DNA from: Clostridiales bacterium
GTDB lineage: Bacteria; Bacillota; Clostridia; Oscillospirales; Oscillospiraceae
NCBI GenBank assembly: GCA_012728025.1
Contig: JAAYFX010000202.1
Location: 1 to 32,247 of the forward strand
Length of the DNA: 32,247 bases
Direction of reading: 5' to 3'
The position numbers and the translations under genes are program-made. This document shows, piece by piece, positions 7,111 to 15,624 of this stretch; position 1 is the first letter of the stretch; the number at the start of each line of letters is the position of its first letter. A model generated the notes under the pieces. That model ran no database searches. It saw only the letters and a program-made list of their open reading frames with translations, and was not told the DNA's origin.

Positions 7111-8031
7111 ATGAAAAAGAGACAATTTGCTTTGATATTGGCGCTGGCGCTGGGCTTAAGCCTTCTTGCCTCATGCGGCACAGTGCTTGAAAAGCCGGAG
7201 GAAAACACAGGTTCGTTTCAGCTCGTTGACATGGAGGGGCGAGTGCTTAATCTTGAAGGGCCGGCGGAGAGGGTTATTGCCCTTACAGCGTCAGATTGCG
7301 AGATACTTTTTGCTCTGGGAGCTGGGGATTTTGTTATTGCAAGAGGGCAGTATTGCAACTATCCGGAAAAGGCTTTGGAGCTTCAGGCGATTTCATCGGG
7401 TAGCGAAACTAACACAGAGCAGATAATAGCTTTAAAGCCGGACCTTGTCATAATGAACATGATGGACCAGACATTAAAGCAAATCGCTGCCATGGAAAAA
7501 GCAGGCATACCGGTGGTGGTAAACTCTGCCGAAAGCATAGATGAGGTTTATAAATCCATAGAGCTAATCGGCAAAGCTGTGGGAAAAGACATGGAAGCAG
7601 AGACTTTAGTTTCCGATATGAGGAAAAATTTTGAAGACATAAGCTCTAAGTCGATACAGGGAGAAAAAACAGTATATTTTGAGGTTTCACCTCTGGAATA
7701 CGGCCTTTGGACAGCGGGAAAAGGAACCTTCATGGATGAAATAGTGGAGCTTCTCGGCATGAAAAACGCCTTTCCCGACGTTTCGGGCTGGGCAGAAATT
7801 TCTCAGGAGCAGGTAATAGAAAGAAACCCCGATTATATTGTAACCATAAGCATGGGTACTTTGGGCCAGCCATCGCCAACGGAGGAAATAATGTCCCGCA
7901 GGGGATGGCAGGGCATAAAGGCAGTAAGTGAAGGTGCCGTGACGGAAATTGACTCCGATGAAATCGCAAGGCCAGGGCCAAGGCTTGTTTCAGCGGCCGA
8001 AGGGCTTTATGCCTTCTTCTACGGTGATTAG
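7111..8031 (+). CDS. btuF: BtuF-like corrinoid-binding lipoprotein
   Basis: The start at 7111 (GGGGGAG 9 bases before) is preferred over the in-frame ATG at 7081, since it gives a clean lipoprotein signal peptide: MKKR, a hydrophobic run, then LLASC with the lipidated cysteine at residue 22. The mature part has the two-lobed class III binding-protein layout with ERVIALTASDCEILFALGAGD in the first lobe and IIALKPDLVIMN before the backbone helix. It delivers substrate to the BtuC/BtuD-like permease and ATPase encoded next. Iron-siderophore binding proteins share this fold. Corrinoid specificity is inferred from the upstream AdoCbl riboswitch and the CobU/CobC neighbours. Confidence 0.85.
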   Translation: MKKRQFALILALALGLSLLASCGTVLEKPEENTGSFQLVDMEGRVLNLEGPAERVIALTASDCEILFALGAGDFVIARGQYCNYPEKALELQAISSGSETNTEQIIALKPDLVIMNMMDQTLKQIAAMEKAGIPVVVNSAESIDEVYKSIELIGKAVGKDMEAETLVSDMRKNFEDISSKSIQGEKTVYFEVSPLEYGLWTAGKGTFMDEIVELLGMKNAFPDVSGWAEISQEQVIERNPDYIVTISMGTLGQPSPTEEIMSRRGWQGIKAVSEGAVTEIDSDEIARPGPRLVSAAEGLYAFFYGD

Positions 8032-9052
8032 GGGCGGGGGCTTTCGCCCTGCGGCCTATGGAGCCATGCTTTTGGGGACGGCTTTTGTTTTTATCATAAG
8101 CGTCTGCCTTGGCAGTGTAAGCGTACCTTTAAGGGATGTTTTCGCAAGTGTAGCGGCCGCCCTCTCCGGCGAAAAGCAGCTTTTAACAGGACACAGCGAC
8201 ATAATTTTATCGGTGCGGATACCAAGGGTGCTTTGCGTGGCTTTAACCGGTGCCTCGCTTTCCCTTTGCGGAGCGGCAATGCAGGGAATACTAAGAAACC
8301 CCCTTGCCGACGGAAGCACCTTGGGGGTTTCCGGCGGGGCTTCGCTGGGTGCTGTTTTGGCCATAAGCTTCGGCTCAAGGCTGCCCTTTTTCGGCGGCGG
8401 GGGAGTGGTGGTAACGGCGATAGTTTTTGCATTTATGTCCCTTGCTGTGATATTGGGCCTTTCCCACAAGCTGGACCGCTCCTTGTCCACAAACACCATT
8501 ATTCTTACGGGAATAGTGTATTCAATGTTTGTTTCCAGCATAATCAGCCTTGTTATTGCCTTTGCCGGTGACAAGGTTAAAACCATTACCTTCTGGACCA
8601 TGGGCTCTTTAGCCAACACCGACTATCTAAATGTGCTGACAATCCTCACAGCTCTTTTATTATGCGCAAGCCTTATTCTTATGAGAAGTCGTGAGCTTAA
8701 TGCCTTTGCCTTGGGGGAGGACAATGCCCGAAGTGTGGGGGTAAACGTAAAAAGAGTTAAGCTTGAGCTTCTTATAGCTGTTTCCATTCTTATAGGCGTT
8801 TGCGTGTCCATAGGCGGAACCATAGGTTTTGTGGGACTTGTAAGCCCCCATATGACCAGAATGCTCACAGGGCCAAACCACAAAAGGCTTCTTTCTGCCT
8901 CCATGTTTTTTGGGGCCTGCTTTCTTATGCTGGCAGACCTTTTGAGCAGAACAATAGTTAGACCAATGGAGCTTCCTGTGGGGGTTGTCACGTCTTTCAT
9001 AGGGGCTGTGGCCTTTGTTTTCATATTCAAAAAGTCGGGAAGGGTGGGCTGA
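8009..9052 (+). CDS. btuC: BtuC-like ABC transporter permease
   Basis: This FecCD/BtuC-family membrane protein has about 9-10 transmembrane segments. Hallmarks are RIPRVLCVALTGASLSLCGAAMQGILRNPLADGSTLGVSGGAS and the cytoplasmic GTIGFVGLVSPHMTRML loop that contacts the ATPase. The start is ambiguous: an upstream ATG at 7949 would add 20 non-family residues inside btuF, whereas 8009 has a GAAGGG site 6 bases upstream and gives 347 aa, normal for the family. It overlaps the end of the BtuF-like gene by 23 bases. It forms the corrinoid import channel with the neighbouring genes. Confidence 0.88.
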   Translation: MPSSTVIRGGGFRPAAYGAMLLGTAFVFIISVCLGSVSVPLRDVFASVAAALSGEKQLLTGHSDIILSVRIPRVLCVALTGASLSLCGAAMQGILRNPLADGSTLGVSGGASLGAVLAISFGSRLPFFGGGGVVVTAIVFAFMSLAVILGLSHKLDRSLSTNTIILTGIVYSMFVSSIISLVIAFAGDKVKTITFWTMGSLANTDYLNVLTILTALLLCASLILMRSRELNAFALGEDNARSVGVNVKRVKLELLIAVSILIGVCVSIGGTIGFVGLVSPHMTRMLTGPNHKRLLSASMFFGACFLMLADLLSRTIVRPMELPVGVVTSFIGAVAFVFIFKKSGRVG

Positions 9053-9053
9053 T

Positions 9054-9815
9054 ATGCTTAAGGTAGAAAATCTTGGTGTTTCCTACGGAGATTTAAAAAT
9101 ACTGGATGGGCTGAGCTTCACCTTGGAGCAGGGGCAATGGCTTATGATAGCAGGGCCAAACGGGGCGGGCAAAAGCACCGTTTTAAGAGCCTTGTCAAGG
9201 GGCTGCCGTTACACAGGGCAAATAAGCCTTAAAGGCAGGGATATAAAAAGGTTTAAACCCCACATTCTGGCACAAAAGCTGGGCTTTTTATCCCAACGCC
9301 ACGAGGTCACATATCCCTTTAAGGTCAGGGAAGTTGTGGCTTTGGGAAGGTATGCCCATTCAAAAAATGCCCTTTACGGAGGGGCGGCAGGGGATGAGGA
9401 AAAAGTTTCGGAGGCTCTATCCCTGACGGGGCTTTCTGAACTTGCCGAAAAATCCGTACTGGAGCTTTCCGGAGGGGAACTTCAAAGAACCTTCATTGCC
9501 CAGCTTTTTGCCCAAGACCCTGACATAATAGTTTTGGACGAGCCAACAAACAGCCTTGACCTTATCTACCAAAAGCAGGTATTCCAGCTTATAGAAGGGT
9601 GGATAAAAAAGGAGGGCAGGGCGGTAATATCGGTTGTCCACGACCTTAGCCTTGCAAGGCTTTACGGAACAAAGGCGATTTTGCTTGATAGGGGAAGGGT
9701 GGTTGCTATGGGGCAGCCCGAGAAGGTAATAAGCGAAAAATATCTTAATCCTGTGTATTCCATGGATGTTTCCGGATATATGAGGGAAATTTTGTCCACA
9801 TGGCAGAGGGGATAA
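9054..9815 (+). CDS. btuD: BtuD-like ABC transporter ATPase
   Basis: The product is a 253-aa ABC ATPase, starting at 9054, one base after the BtuC stop and with a purine-rich site inside the btuC end. Walker A is GPNGAGKS (about residues 35-42), a Q-loop is SQRHEV, the signature is LSGGELQR, Walker B is DIIVLDEPTNSLD and the switch histidine is in SVVHD. All catalytic parts are intact. It powers uptake by the BtuC/BtuF-like partners and is the last gene of the riboswitch operon, followed by a strong terminator. Confidence 0.9.
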   Translation: MLKVENLGVSYGDLKILDGLSFTLEQGQWLMIAGPNGAGKSTVLRALSRGCRYTGQISLKGRDIKRFKPHILAQKLGFLSQRHEVTYPFKVREVVALGRYAHSKNALYGGAAGDEEKVSEALSLTGLSELAEKSVLELSGGELQRTFIAQLFAQDPDIIVLDEPTNSLDLIYQKQVFQLIEGWIKKEGRAVISVVHDLSLARLYGTKAILLDRGRVVAMGQPEKVISEKYLNPVYSMDVSGYMREILSTWQRG

Positions 9816-9893
9816 TTAAAGCGCCGCCATCTAAGAAAACCCAGACACCTTTAACGGCCTGACCGGCCAGCTAAAAGCATAAAAGAAGTTAAA

Positions 9894-9943
9894 ACTAAAA
9901 CTAAGGCAGGACATATTTTCAGGTGTCCTGCCTTAGTTTTAGT
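9894..9943. terminator. Bidirectional intrinsic terminator between convergent operons
   Basis: A perfect 20-bp inverted repeat (9894-9913 with 9924-9943, 10-base loop) has A-rich left and T-rich right flanks, so it can end transcription from both directions. It separates the cobalamin operon (+) from the DUF2804-like gene (-), whose stop is at 9951. Confidence 0.9.
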
Positions 9944-9950
9944 AAGTTTA

Positions 9951-11024
9951 TTAAATGTTATTGTAGCTTATGTCCTCTCCCATGGCGGTCATGCCATCGA
10001 GAGTGATTTTATTGCCGTCCCCGTCAATTACAAAACCTGTGACTGTGCCAAAGGGAGCTGTATAGTCTGCTCCGTTGCCCAAAAACTTTCTGTTAAGCTT
10101 GTAGCTGTCGTGGATGTGGAAAACAAGGCTAACACTGCCATATTTGTCAAAAACCTGCCAGTCGCCGTTTTCAAGATGCTGAAAATCAACATTGGGAAGA
10201 AGGTGGCCCCGCTCTCCCAGCCAAAGAATGTTTTCGCAATACTTATCAGGCTCCAATGCCTGATTTTTACAAAGGTTAAGCCCCAGCGGCAGACCGCCTG
10301 AAAAACCCATGCAGGTCATCCAGTCGTAGTGCATATGCCGGTGATAATAGCCCTTGTGGTCGTCTATTATTCCAAGACTTCTTTCATTGAGTTTGAAAAC
10401 CCTGTCGCCGATTTTTATGCTGCCCTCAGCCTTGAAAAGGTTTTTATAGGTATAAAGAGGGCGGTTTTCCCCCAAAGGCATAATGGTAACCACCGGCGAG
10501 GACAAGGCAATGAAAGAAAGCTCGGCCCCCATGGGAAGATGCTTTGGAGAGCGTGGCGAATAATCAGAAGAAATAAAAACCCTGCCACTTTCCAGATTGT
10601 TTCTGATTTCGGCCTTAAAAGCTCCTGTTTTCAGGCTGTTTACGCTGTTTATCAGACTGTTTTGTACGCATTTTCGAGGATAGGAGAAAATTTGTCTAGC
10701 CTTTACGGTTTTATCGACCCTATCGTAAAACATGAGAACATTAAAAACAGCAGAGCCCATATTATAAATTGCCCCGCAGATAAAACCCTCGTCAAAACAA
10801 ACCTCATAGGCTTCCCATTCTTTTATGCGCTGCCGATTTAAAAAAGTCGGCAGGGCAAGGGACAGGGGCCTGTGGGCTTCATGGATGTTAACGTCTTTTA
10901 TAAGGCCGTCGAAAGCGCCGAATATGGCCCTTCCCTCGGATACGGCACAATCAGGCGCAGACTTTGGAAATCTTTCCTTGTGGAGGATGTCGGGACGGGT
11001 AAAAGCATTATTTGAAATATACAT
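9951..11024 (-). CDS. DUF2804-like protein (lipocalin/AttH-like beta-barrel family)
   Basis: The 357-aa protein has no signal peptide and no transmembrane segment. Segments such as FDGLIKDVNIHEA, RQRIKEWEAYEVCFDEGFICGAIYN and a histidine-rich YYHRHMHYDWMTCMGF stretch near residues 225-240 recall DUF2804, a family of unknown function predicted to adopt a two-barrel fold related to AttH/carotenoid hydratase. The match is from memory of motifs, so it is moderate. The start at 11024 has a GGAGAAGGGG site. It lies 28 bases after the histidine kinase stop on the same strand, so the two are probably co-transcribed. A link to kinase signalling is only positional. Confidence 0.55.
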   Translation of the reverse strand: MYISNNAFTRPDILHKERFPKSAPDCAVSEGRAIFGAFDGLIKDVNIHEAHRPLSLALPTFLNRQRIKEWEAYEVCFDEGFICGAIYNMGSAVFNVLMFYDRVDKTVKARQIFSYPRKCVQNSLINSVNSLKTGAFKAEIRNNLESGRVFISSDYSPRSPKHLPMGAELSFIALSSPVVTIMPLGENRPLYTYKNLFKAEGSIKIGDRVFKLNERSLGIIDDHKGYYHRHMHYDWMTCMGFSGGLPLGLNLCKNQALEPDKYCENILWLGERGHLLPNVDFQHLENGDWQVFDKYGSVSLVFHIHDSYKLNRKFLGNGADYTAPFGTVTGFVIDGDGNKITLDGMTAMGEDISYNNI

Positions 11025-11052
11025 ATTTCCCCTTCTCCGTAAGCACTATATT

Positions 11053-12024
11053 TTATGAGGGGCAGACTGAATGCTCCAGCTCTTGACTGTTTTCAACACT
11101 TTGGGAGATGGGCAGGCTTATTTTAATAGTCATTCCCATACCCTGTGAGCTTTGGGCAGAAATTGTTCCCCCCTGAGACTCTATGGCGGTTTTGGCAAGA
11201 TACAGCCCATGGCCATGGCCTATGGTTTTGTTGCTGCCTTGGAAATTCATTTCAAAGATGTACTGTGTCTGTTCTTCGCCCAGACCCAAGCCATCGTCTT
11301 TTATGGTGATATTGACAAAGGTGCCTGAGGCTTCAGCCATTATTGTCACATGACCTTCACGGCCCATGTATTTAAGAGAGTTTTCAAGGATGTTAAAAAT
11401 AACCTTGCTTATTTGATAAAAATCCCCCTCGATATAAAGACTATCCAAGGTGGAGATGGTTTGTATGTTGATGCCATGGTTTTTGGCAACAGTTTGCATA
11501 TCCTCGCCTATTTGACGCAGGAGAGCTATAATATCAAAACGTGAAAACTCCAAAGCAATTTCATCCGAAGCCCTGCATGAAGCCAGACGTTTTGTAAGGA
11601 TTTCGCTTATATACTGGGTGCGGTCAACTATTTTGCCAAGGTATTCTTTTTTCATTTCCTCGTTGGTGATGATGTCTTTTTCCAAAAGACCTGCATAACC
11701 CTGAACTATTGATAAAGGCATACGAAGCTGGTGGGACATAAGGCTGCGAAACTCCTCCAAGGCCTCATGGTTTGATTTGCTCATGGCGGCAAGCTCATCC
11801 TTATGGGCTTTTGCCTCATTGTCGGCAAGGGCTCTGAAAGCCTCATCCTGCTTTCGAGAGTCATTTAAAAGTTTTATTAATCTTCTTATATAAATGATAA
11901 GTATTGTAATGGCTGCCGCAAGACAGATGGTACAAGCTCCAAGGCTTATGTAAAGGTAAAGGATGGGAACTAAGGCCAGAAGTATCGCAAAGACTACCCA
12001 GATTATGCGGCTGTTTCTGAACAT
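11053..12024 (-). CDS. Membrane sensor histidine kinase
   Basis: The start at 12024 is chosen over 12114 because AAGGAGGA lies 7 bases upstream of it; the product is 323 aa. Two membrane helices (about residues 7-24 and 28-46) leave almost no extracellular loop, so the signal is probably intramembrane or comes through a partner. A coiled region leads to the phosphoacceptor H-box SLMSHQLRMPLSIVQGYAGLL (His 98). The ATPase domain has the N-box ILENSLKY, G1 KDDGLGLG and G2 GHGHGLYLAKTAIE. It is divergent from an OmpR-type regulator whose gene starts 307 bases away, its obvious partner. Confidence 0.88.
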   Translation of the reverse strand: MFRNSRIIWVVFAILLALVPILYLYISLGACTICLAAAITILIIYIRRLIKLLNDSRKQDEAFRALADNEAKAHKDELAAMSKSNHEALEEFRSLMSHQLRMPLSIVQGYAGLLEKDIITNEEMKKEYLGKIVDRTQYISEILTKRLASCRASDEIALEFSRFDIIALLRQIGEDMQTVAKNHGINIQTISTLDSLYIEGDFYQISKVIFNILENSLKYMGREGHVTIMAEASGTFVNITIKDDGLGLGEEQTQYIFEMNFQGSNKTIGHGHGLYLAKTAIESQGGTISAQSSQGMGMTIKISLPISQSVENSQELEHSVCPS

Positions 12025-12097
12025 TATGCGATTCCTCCTTAAGAATACTAAAAAACCCCTTAAAAATATGTTGAAAGCTGGAAAATAAAATGAGATA

Positions 12098-12106
12098 TGA
12101 TATAAT
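12098..12106 (+). promoter_or_regulatory. Extended -10 promoter for the regulator/AAA operon
   Basis: TGaTATAAT is a consensus extended -10 with a perfect TATAAT at 12101-12106. The matching -35 at 17-bp spacing is weak (CTGGAA, 12078-12083), which an extended -10 can tolerate. Transcription would begin near 12113, giving a leader of about 220 nt before the regulator start. Confidence 0.55.
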
Positions 12107-12248
12107 ATCCGCAAGCAGTTACCCTCAGGGGGCTGTGAACCTGTGGCATAATGGCCTAAAGGACATTATACAGATACAAGTGACCGGATAAAGGTAAAAA
12201 GCAAAATCTTCAGATGTGGTATGAATAAAAAGCACTTATTTTTCAGAT

Positions 12249-12286
12249 GCCTGTAAAGTAACTCTTATTATACACTATTTACAGGC
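12249..12286. repeat. 9-bp inverted repeat, possible operator or hairpin
   Basis: GCCTGTAAA (12249-12257) and TTTACAGGC (12278-12286) are exact inverted copies with a 20-base AT-rich spacer that contains a -10-like TATTAT. It could be a dimeric operator around a second promoter or a long-loop RNA hairpin in the leader. Confidence 0.5.
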
Positions 12287-12331
12287 TGCAATGCAATTAA
12301 ATTTGTAAAACCGCAGGGGGGGAATAAGCTT

Positions 12332-13012
12332 ATGTATAATGCACTTCTCGTTGAGGATGATAAGGATTTATCTATTATAACGCAGATGAACCTGACACAC
12401 GCAAACTATCAGGTAGATGCCGCATTCACCTGTCAGCAGGCTTTGGATTTTTTGGCGGGAAAGGAATACGACCTTATACTTTTGGACGTGGTGCTGCCCG
12501 ATAAGCGAGGGGATGAGCTGTGCAAAATAATCCGTGATGCCTGCACCTGCCCCATAGTGTTTATGAGCTGCCTTGACGACAGCAAAACCATAGTTAAGGC
12601 CCTGCGCAGCGGCGGCGACGATTATATGGTTAAGCCCATAAGCTATGACGAGCTTTTGGCTAGGGCAGATGCGGTTATCCGCCGCTCTAAAAACATAAGG
12701 GGCAATGATAAGCGGGGATTTCATCAGTTTAAGCAGTTTACTGTGGACACTGTCCGCCACAGAGTGCTGAAAGGTGAGGAGGAAATCTGCCTTTCGTCCA
12801 TTGAATACGAAATACTTAAATATATGGTAGAGCATCCGGATGAGCTTTTACTCTACCGTCAAATTTATGAAAACGTCTGGGATAGCGACAGTCTGGGTGA
12901 TGTGCGCACTGTTATGGTACATATTTCAAACCTTCGTAAAAAGCTGGACCCAGAGCGCACAGGCATAATAGAAACCGTACGTGGTGCGGGATACATATTC
13001 ACAAATATCTAA
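12332..13012 (+). CDS. OmpR/PhoB-family response regulator
   Basis: The 226-aa protein has a receiver domain with the acidic pair E8-D9-D10, phospho-acceptor D52 in LILLDVVLPD, a conserved serine in IVFMSCLDD and lysine in MVKPIS. A winged-helix output domain (about residues 125-226) follows, with the CLSSIEYEILKYMVEHP and VRTVMVHISNLRKKL recognition segments and the terminal VRGAGYIF. All catalytic residues are present. It is probably phosphorylated by the divergently encoded kinase. Its stop is 12 bases before the AAA+ ATPase gene, which has an AAGGAGG site, so the two form an operon. Control of the contractile injection genes is inferred from this linkage. Confidence 0.92.
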   Translation: MYNALLVEDDKDLSIITQMNLTHANYQVDAAFTCQQALDFLAGKEYDLILLDVVLPDKRGDELCKIIRDACTCPIVFMSCLDDSKTIVKALRSGGDDYMVKPISYDELLARADAVIRRSKNIRGNDKRGFHQFKQFTVDTVRHRVLKGEEEICLSSIEYEILKYMVEHPDELLLYRQIYENVWDSDSLGDVRTVMVHISNLRKKLDPERTGIIETVRGAGYIFTNI

Positions 13013-13024
13013 GGAGGCGCCCCA

Positions 13025-15328
13025 ATGGCAAGTTTAAGTGAACTTTTTTCTCCTAGTAAAAGGGAAGTGCCCTTTGAAAGCTATCGTGAGTACACAGACT
13101 ATCTTTTTGCCTGCGTGGATATGCGCCTATCTGACTACATTGACGGGCTTATGGGGCTTTTTGCCAGCCAATCGGGAGGGTATAAAAACGTTATTTACCC
13201 TGATGTGGAAATTGCAAGGGACCTTTGCGACAAGCAGCTGGCGGAGTTTTTGCTGAAGTCCGGCGGGGAAACCGAAGATGAAAGCGGTTTTGCAAGGCCG
13301 CAAGAGCGGGCTGTGCCGCCAACAGAGCTGGATGAGCTTTTTGCCGAATTTGCCGAGGATGTTTCCTCGAGGGATGCGGGGGAGGGCCTTTCGGCCACAG
13401 ATTGCATGGAGCACATAAAAGACAGGGCAAAAAAAGCCCAAGGCAATATATTCATGCCCATGTACGAGCTTTGCGAAAAGCTGGGGCTTTCCCCTTTTAG
13501 CACCTTTTGCTTTGCCTGTGCTGTTTTATCCGCCACCCAGACAAGTTATGCCGGTGTTTTTCAGGTGGTTAACCAAAACGGCGCTTTGTCTGCTCCCACC
13601 ATCGAATCCGCTGCAAGAGTTTTTTACGGAAAGGATTTTTCCATAACCGAGGCATACAGTGAAATGTCCCTTGCACTAGAGCAGTTAACGCCGGTTTTTG
13701 CCCTTTCTATAAACAATGCAATGCCCTTTTCAACGGTTGTCTCTCCGGACAAGAGGATGATAGACTTTCTTTTCGGCCCCGAGCCAAACCGTATAGACGA
13801 AAACTATGCCCGTTTTTTCTCAAGACTTACAGATAAAAAGGAAATTGACCCCTTTATAGCAAACAGGGGCATCTTGGATGCTGTTAACATATTTTATGAT
13901 GACGGCGGGCGAATTGTTGCCCTTTGGGGAGATGAAGGGGCGGGAAGAAAGTTTACCATAACCCATTTCTGTCGGGATAGGGAAAAGGGCTGTGTTTCCA
14001 TCAACTGCACAAAGCTTTTTGTCTATGACTTTGCCTTTGTGGATAAGGCCCTTTGGGCTGCCGCCCGTGAATGTATTTTAACAGATTCCTGCGTCTGCCT
14101 AGACGGGCTTGCCTATCGTGAGGAGGAAAAGGAAAAGTTTTTCGGCTATATGGACTTGGCCTTTGGAAAGTTTACAAAATACGATATTCCCGCCTTTGCC
14201 GTCAGCATGGAAAAGCTGCCCATGAGGCAGATAAGCGACATGGATTTTGCCCAGATTGAAATTCCAACGCCGGACACAAGGGAACGTGAGCAGGTCTGGG
14301 ACCATTATGCACAGGGATACAGTTTTGCCGATGATGTTGACCTAACAGAGATGGCGGCAAAGTTTCTTTTCACATCGGGTAAAATAAAAAGTGCTATCCA
14401 TCAGGCAAAAACCCTTGCGGCCATGGATAAAAAAACCGATATCCCCCGCAGTATACTTTTCCAATCCTGCAACAACCAAATGAGCCACGAGCTTACCCAA
14501 AAGGCAACCCGTATTCCCGCAAAATTTGGCTGGAACGACATTGTTATGAATCCTGACCAGCGGCTTGCCCTTAAAAATGCCTGTGACCAGCTTATTTACC
14601 GCAAAAAAGTCTATGAAGAATGGGACTATCTGAAAAAATATCAATACGGCCGTGGGCTGTCTGTCCTTTTGTTCGGCGCCCCCGGAACGGGAAAATCTAT
14701 GTGCGCTCAGGTTATCGCAAACGAGCTTAATCTGGAGCTTTACAGGGTTGACCTATCCAAGGTTGTGGATAAATATGTAGGTGAGACGGAAAAGTCCATA
14801 TCCATGATTTTCAGGGAAGCGAAAAAGTGCAACGTAGTTTTATTTTTCGACGAGTGCGACACGCTTTTCGCAAAGCGCAGTGACGACGGCGGCTCGAACC
14901 AATCGTCCAACAACAACAAAACTGCCCTGCTTTTGCAGGAGGTGGAGGCTTACGATGGGGTTTCTGTCATGGCAACAAACTATAAGCACAATATAGACCC
15001 CGCCTTTTTCCGCCGCATGAAGTTTATAGTGGAATTTCAGTTTCCTGATGTGGAAACCCGCAAAATACTTTGGAATGCCACAATCCCGAAAAACACACCC
15101 TTGGCCGAGGATGTGGACATAGATTTTCTTGCCCAGCGCTTTGAGTTTGTGGGTGGAAACATAAAAAACTGCATACTCAATGCAGCCTTTTTGGCGGCTG
15201 CCGACCCAGAAGCCGAGGGGCAGGTGCATATGAAGCACTATTTACAGGCCATACGCTATGAATTTGTTAAAACCGGCAAGGTATTCACCCGTGCGGACTT
15301 TGAGCCTTATGCCCATCTTGTTCTCTAG
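13025..15328 (+). CDS. CIS-type AAA+ ATPase (degenerate + active modules)
   Basis: This 767-aa protein has an N-terminal helical region with winged-helix-like character (about 1-260). A degenerate AAA module follows (about 285-430), with a Walker A-like GDEGAGRK at 302-309 lacking the usual GKS/T. An intact AAA+ module covers about 530-740: Walker A GAPGTGKS (551-558), a DLSKVVDKYVGETEKSI pore/region segment, Walker B LFFDECD (D609, E610) and an FFRRM arginine-finger-like segment. This layout matches the single large AAA+ ATPase (Afp15-type) that accompanies contractile injection systems and is thought to aid sheath or particle assembly. Baseplate genes lie 9 kb downstream. It is not ClpV-like. 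A stand-alone chaperone is the alternative. Confidence 0.82.
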   Translation: MASLSELFSPSKREVPFESYREYTDYLFACVDMRLSDYIDGLMGLFASQSGGYKNVIYPDVEIARDLCDKQLAEFLLKSGGETEDESGFARPQERAVPPTELDELFAEFAEDVSSRDAGEGLSATDCMEHIKDRAKKAQGNIFMPMYELCEKLGLSPFSTFCFACAVLSATQTSYAGVFQVVNQNGALSAPTIESAARVFYGKDFSITEAYSEMSLALEQLTPVFALSINNAMPFSTVVSPDKRMIDFLFGPEPNRIDENYARFFSRLTDKKEIDPFIANRGILDAVNIFYDDGGRIVALWGDEGAGRKFTITHFCRDREKGCVSINCTKLFVYDFAFVDKALWAAARECILTDSCVCLDGLAYREEEKEKFFGYMDLAFGKFTKYDIPAFAVSMEKLPMRQISDMDFAQIEIPTPDTREREQVWDHYAQGYSFADDVDLTEMAAKFLFTSGKIKSAIHQAKTLAAMDKKTDIPRSILFQSCNNQMSHELTQKATRIPAKFGWNDIVMNPDQRLALKNACDQLIYRKKVYEEWDYLKKYQYGRGLSVLLFGAPGTGKSMCAQVIANELNLELYRVDLSKVVDKYVGETEKSISMIFREAKKCNVVLFFDECDTLFAKRSDDGGSNQSSNNNKTALLLQEVEAYDGVSVMATNYKHNIDPAFFRRMKFIVEFQFPDVETRKILWNATIPKNTPLAEDVDIDFLAQRFEFVGGNIKNCILNAAFLAAADPEAEGQVHMKHYLQAIRYEFVKTGKVFTRADFEPYAHLVL

Positions 15329-15368
15329 GGGCTTTTGGCTGCCAAGGAAAATCTGAGGAGGATGCCCC

Positions 15369-15599
15369 ATGGCCTTAAAAAAGGACTTAGACTGGCGCAT
15401 AGACCAGCAAAATAAAAGGAAAAGAACCCTCCCCATTGATGAAGAGCCGGAGGATATGGAGCTTTGGCTTCAAAGGGAAAGCGGCAACTCTATAAACACG
15501 CAAAAAAGCGTGTTTGACAAAAAAATCGGCAAAGACGGAATAAACACCGAGCCTTCGGTTTTTGACAAATTTGCCGTTTTTAAAAGTCAGCAGGAGTAA
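15369..15599 (+). CDS. Small protein with repeated INTxxSVFDK motif
   Basis: The 76-aa charged protein has no recognised domain. It starts 7 bases after a GAGGAGG site and 40 bases after the AAA+ stop, so it is very probably a real gene of the same operon. An N-terminal basic helix (KKDLDWRIDQQNKRKR) is followed by an acidic patch (DEEPEDMELWL). A motif repeated twice, INTQKSVFDK (42-51) and INTEPSVFDK (58-67), lies at 16-residue spacing. Such repeated short motifs suggest a linear-peptide ligand of a partner. An adaptor for the AAA+ protein or a CIS accessory factor is possible, but this is inference. It is followed by a strong terminator. Confidence 0.7.
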   Translation: MALKKDLDWRIDQQNKRKRTLPIDEEPEDMELWLQRESGNSINTQKSVFDKKIGKDGINTEPSVFDKFAVFKSQQE

Positions 15600-15624
15600 A
15601 ACATAATATAAGCTCTTAAAAACT

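Larger units (their letters stand above)
12025..12331 (+). other. Divergent intergenic region with structured leader
   Basis: This 307-base gap separates the kinase (-) from the regulator (+). No ORF with a plausible start is visible. It contains a promoter (see 12098-12106). A hairpin follows, with arms around 12148-12180 (CTGT..ATAATG pairing with CATTAT.ACAG, inner GCC/GGA around TAAA). A 5-bp outer pairing of TTACC (about 12119) with GGTAA (about 12191) could enclose it. A 9-bp inverted repeat GCCTGTAAA (12249-12257) / TTTACAGGC (12278-12286) comes next. The regulator's GGGGGGG ribosome site is near 12317. I do not recognise a known riboswitch class. Confidence 0.5.

Noticed and set aside
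8056..8619. 187-aa minus-strand open frame
   Set aside because: Antisense to the BtuC-like gene with its plain family motifs.
10329..10841. 170-aa plus-strand open frame
   Set aside because: Antisense to the DUF2804-like gene, which has a good start site and continuous codon pattern.
12113..12331. c-di-GMP or TPP riboswitch in the regulator leader
   Set aside because: The conserved core strings of these classes are not present.
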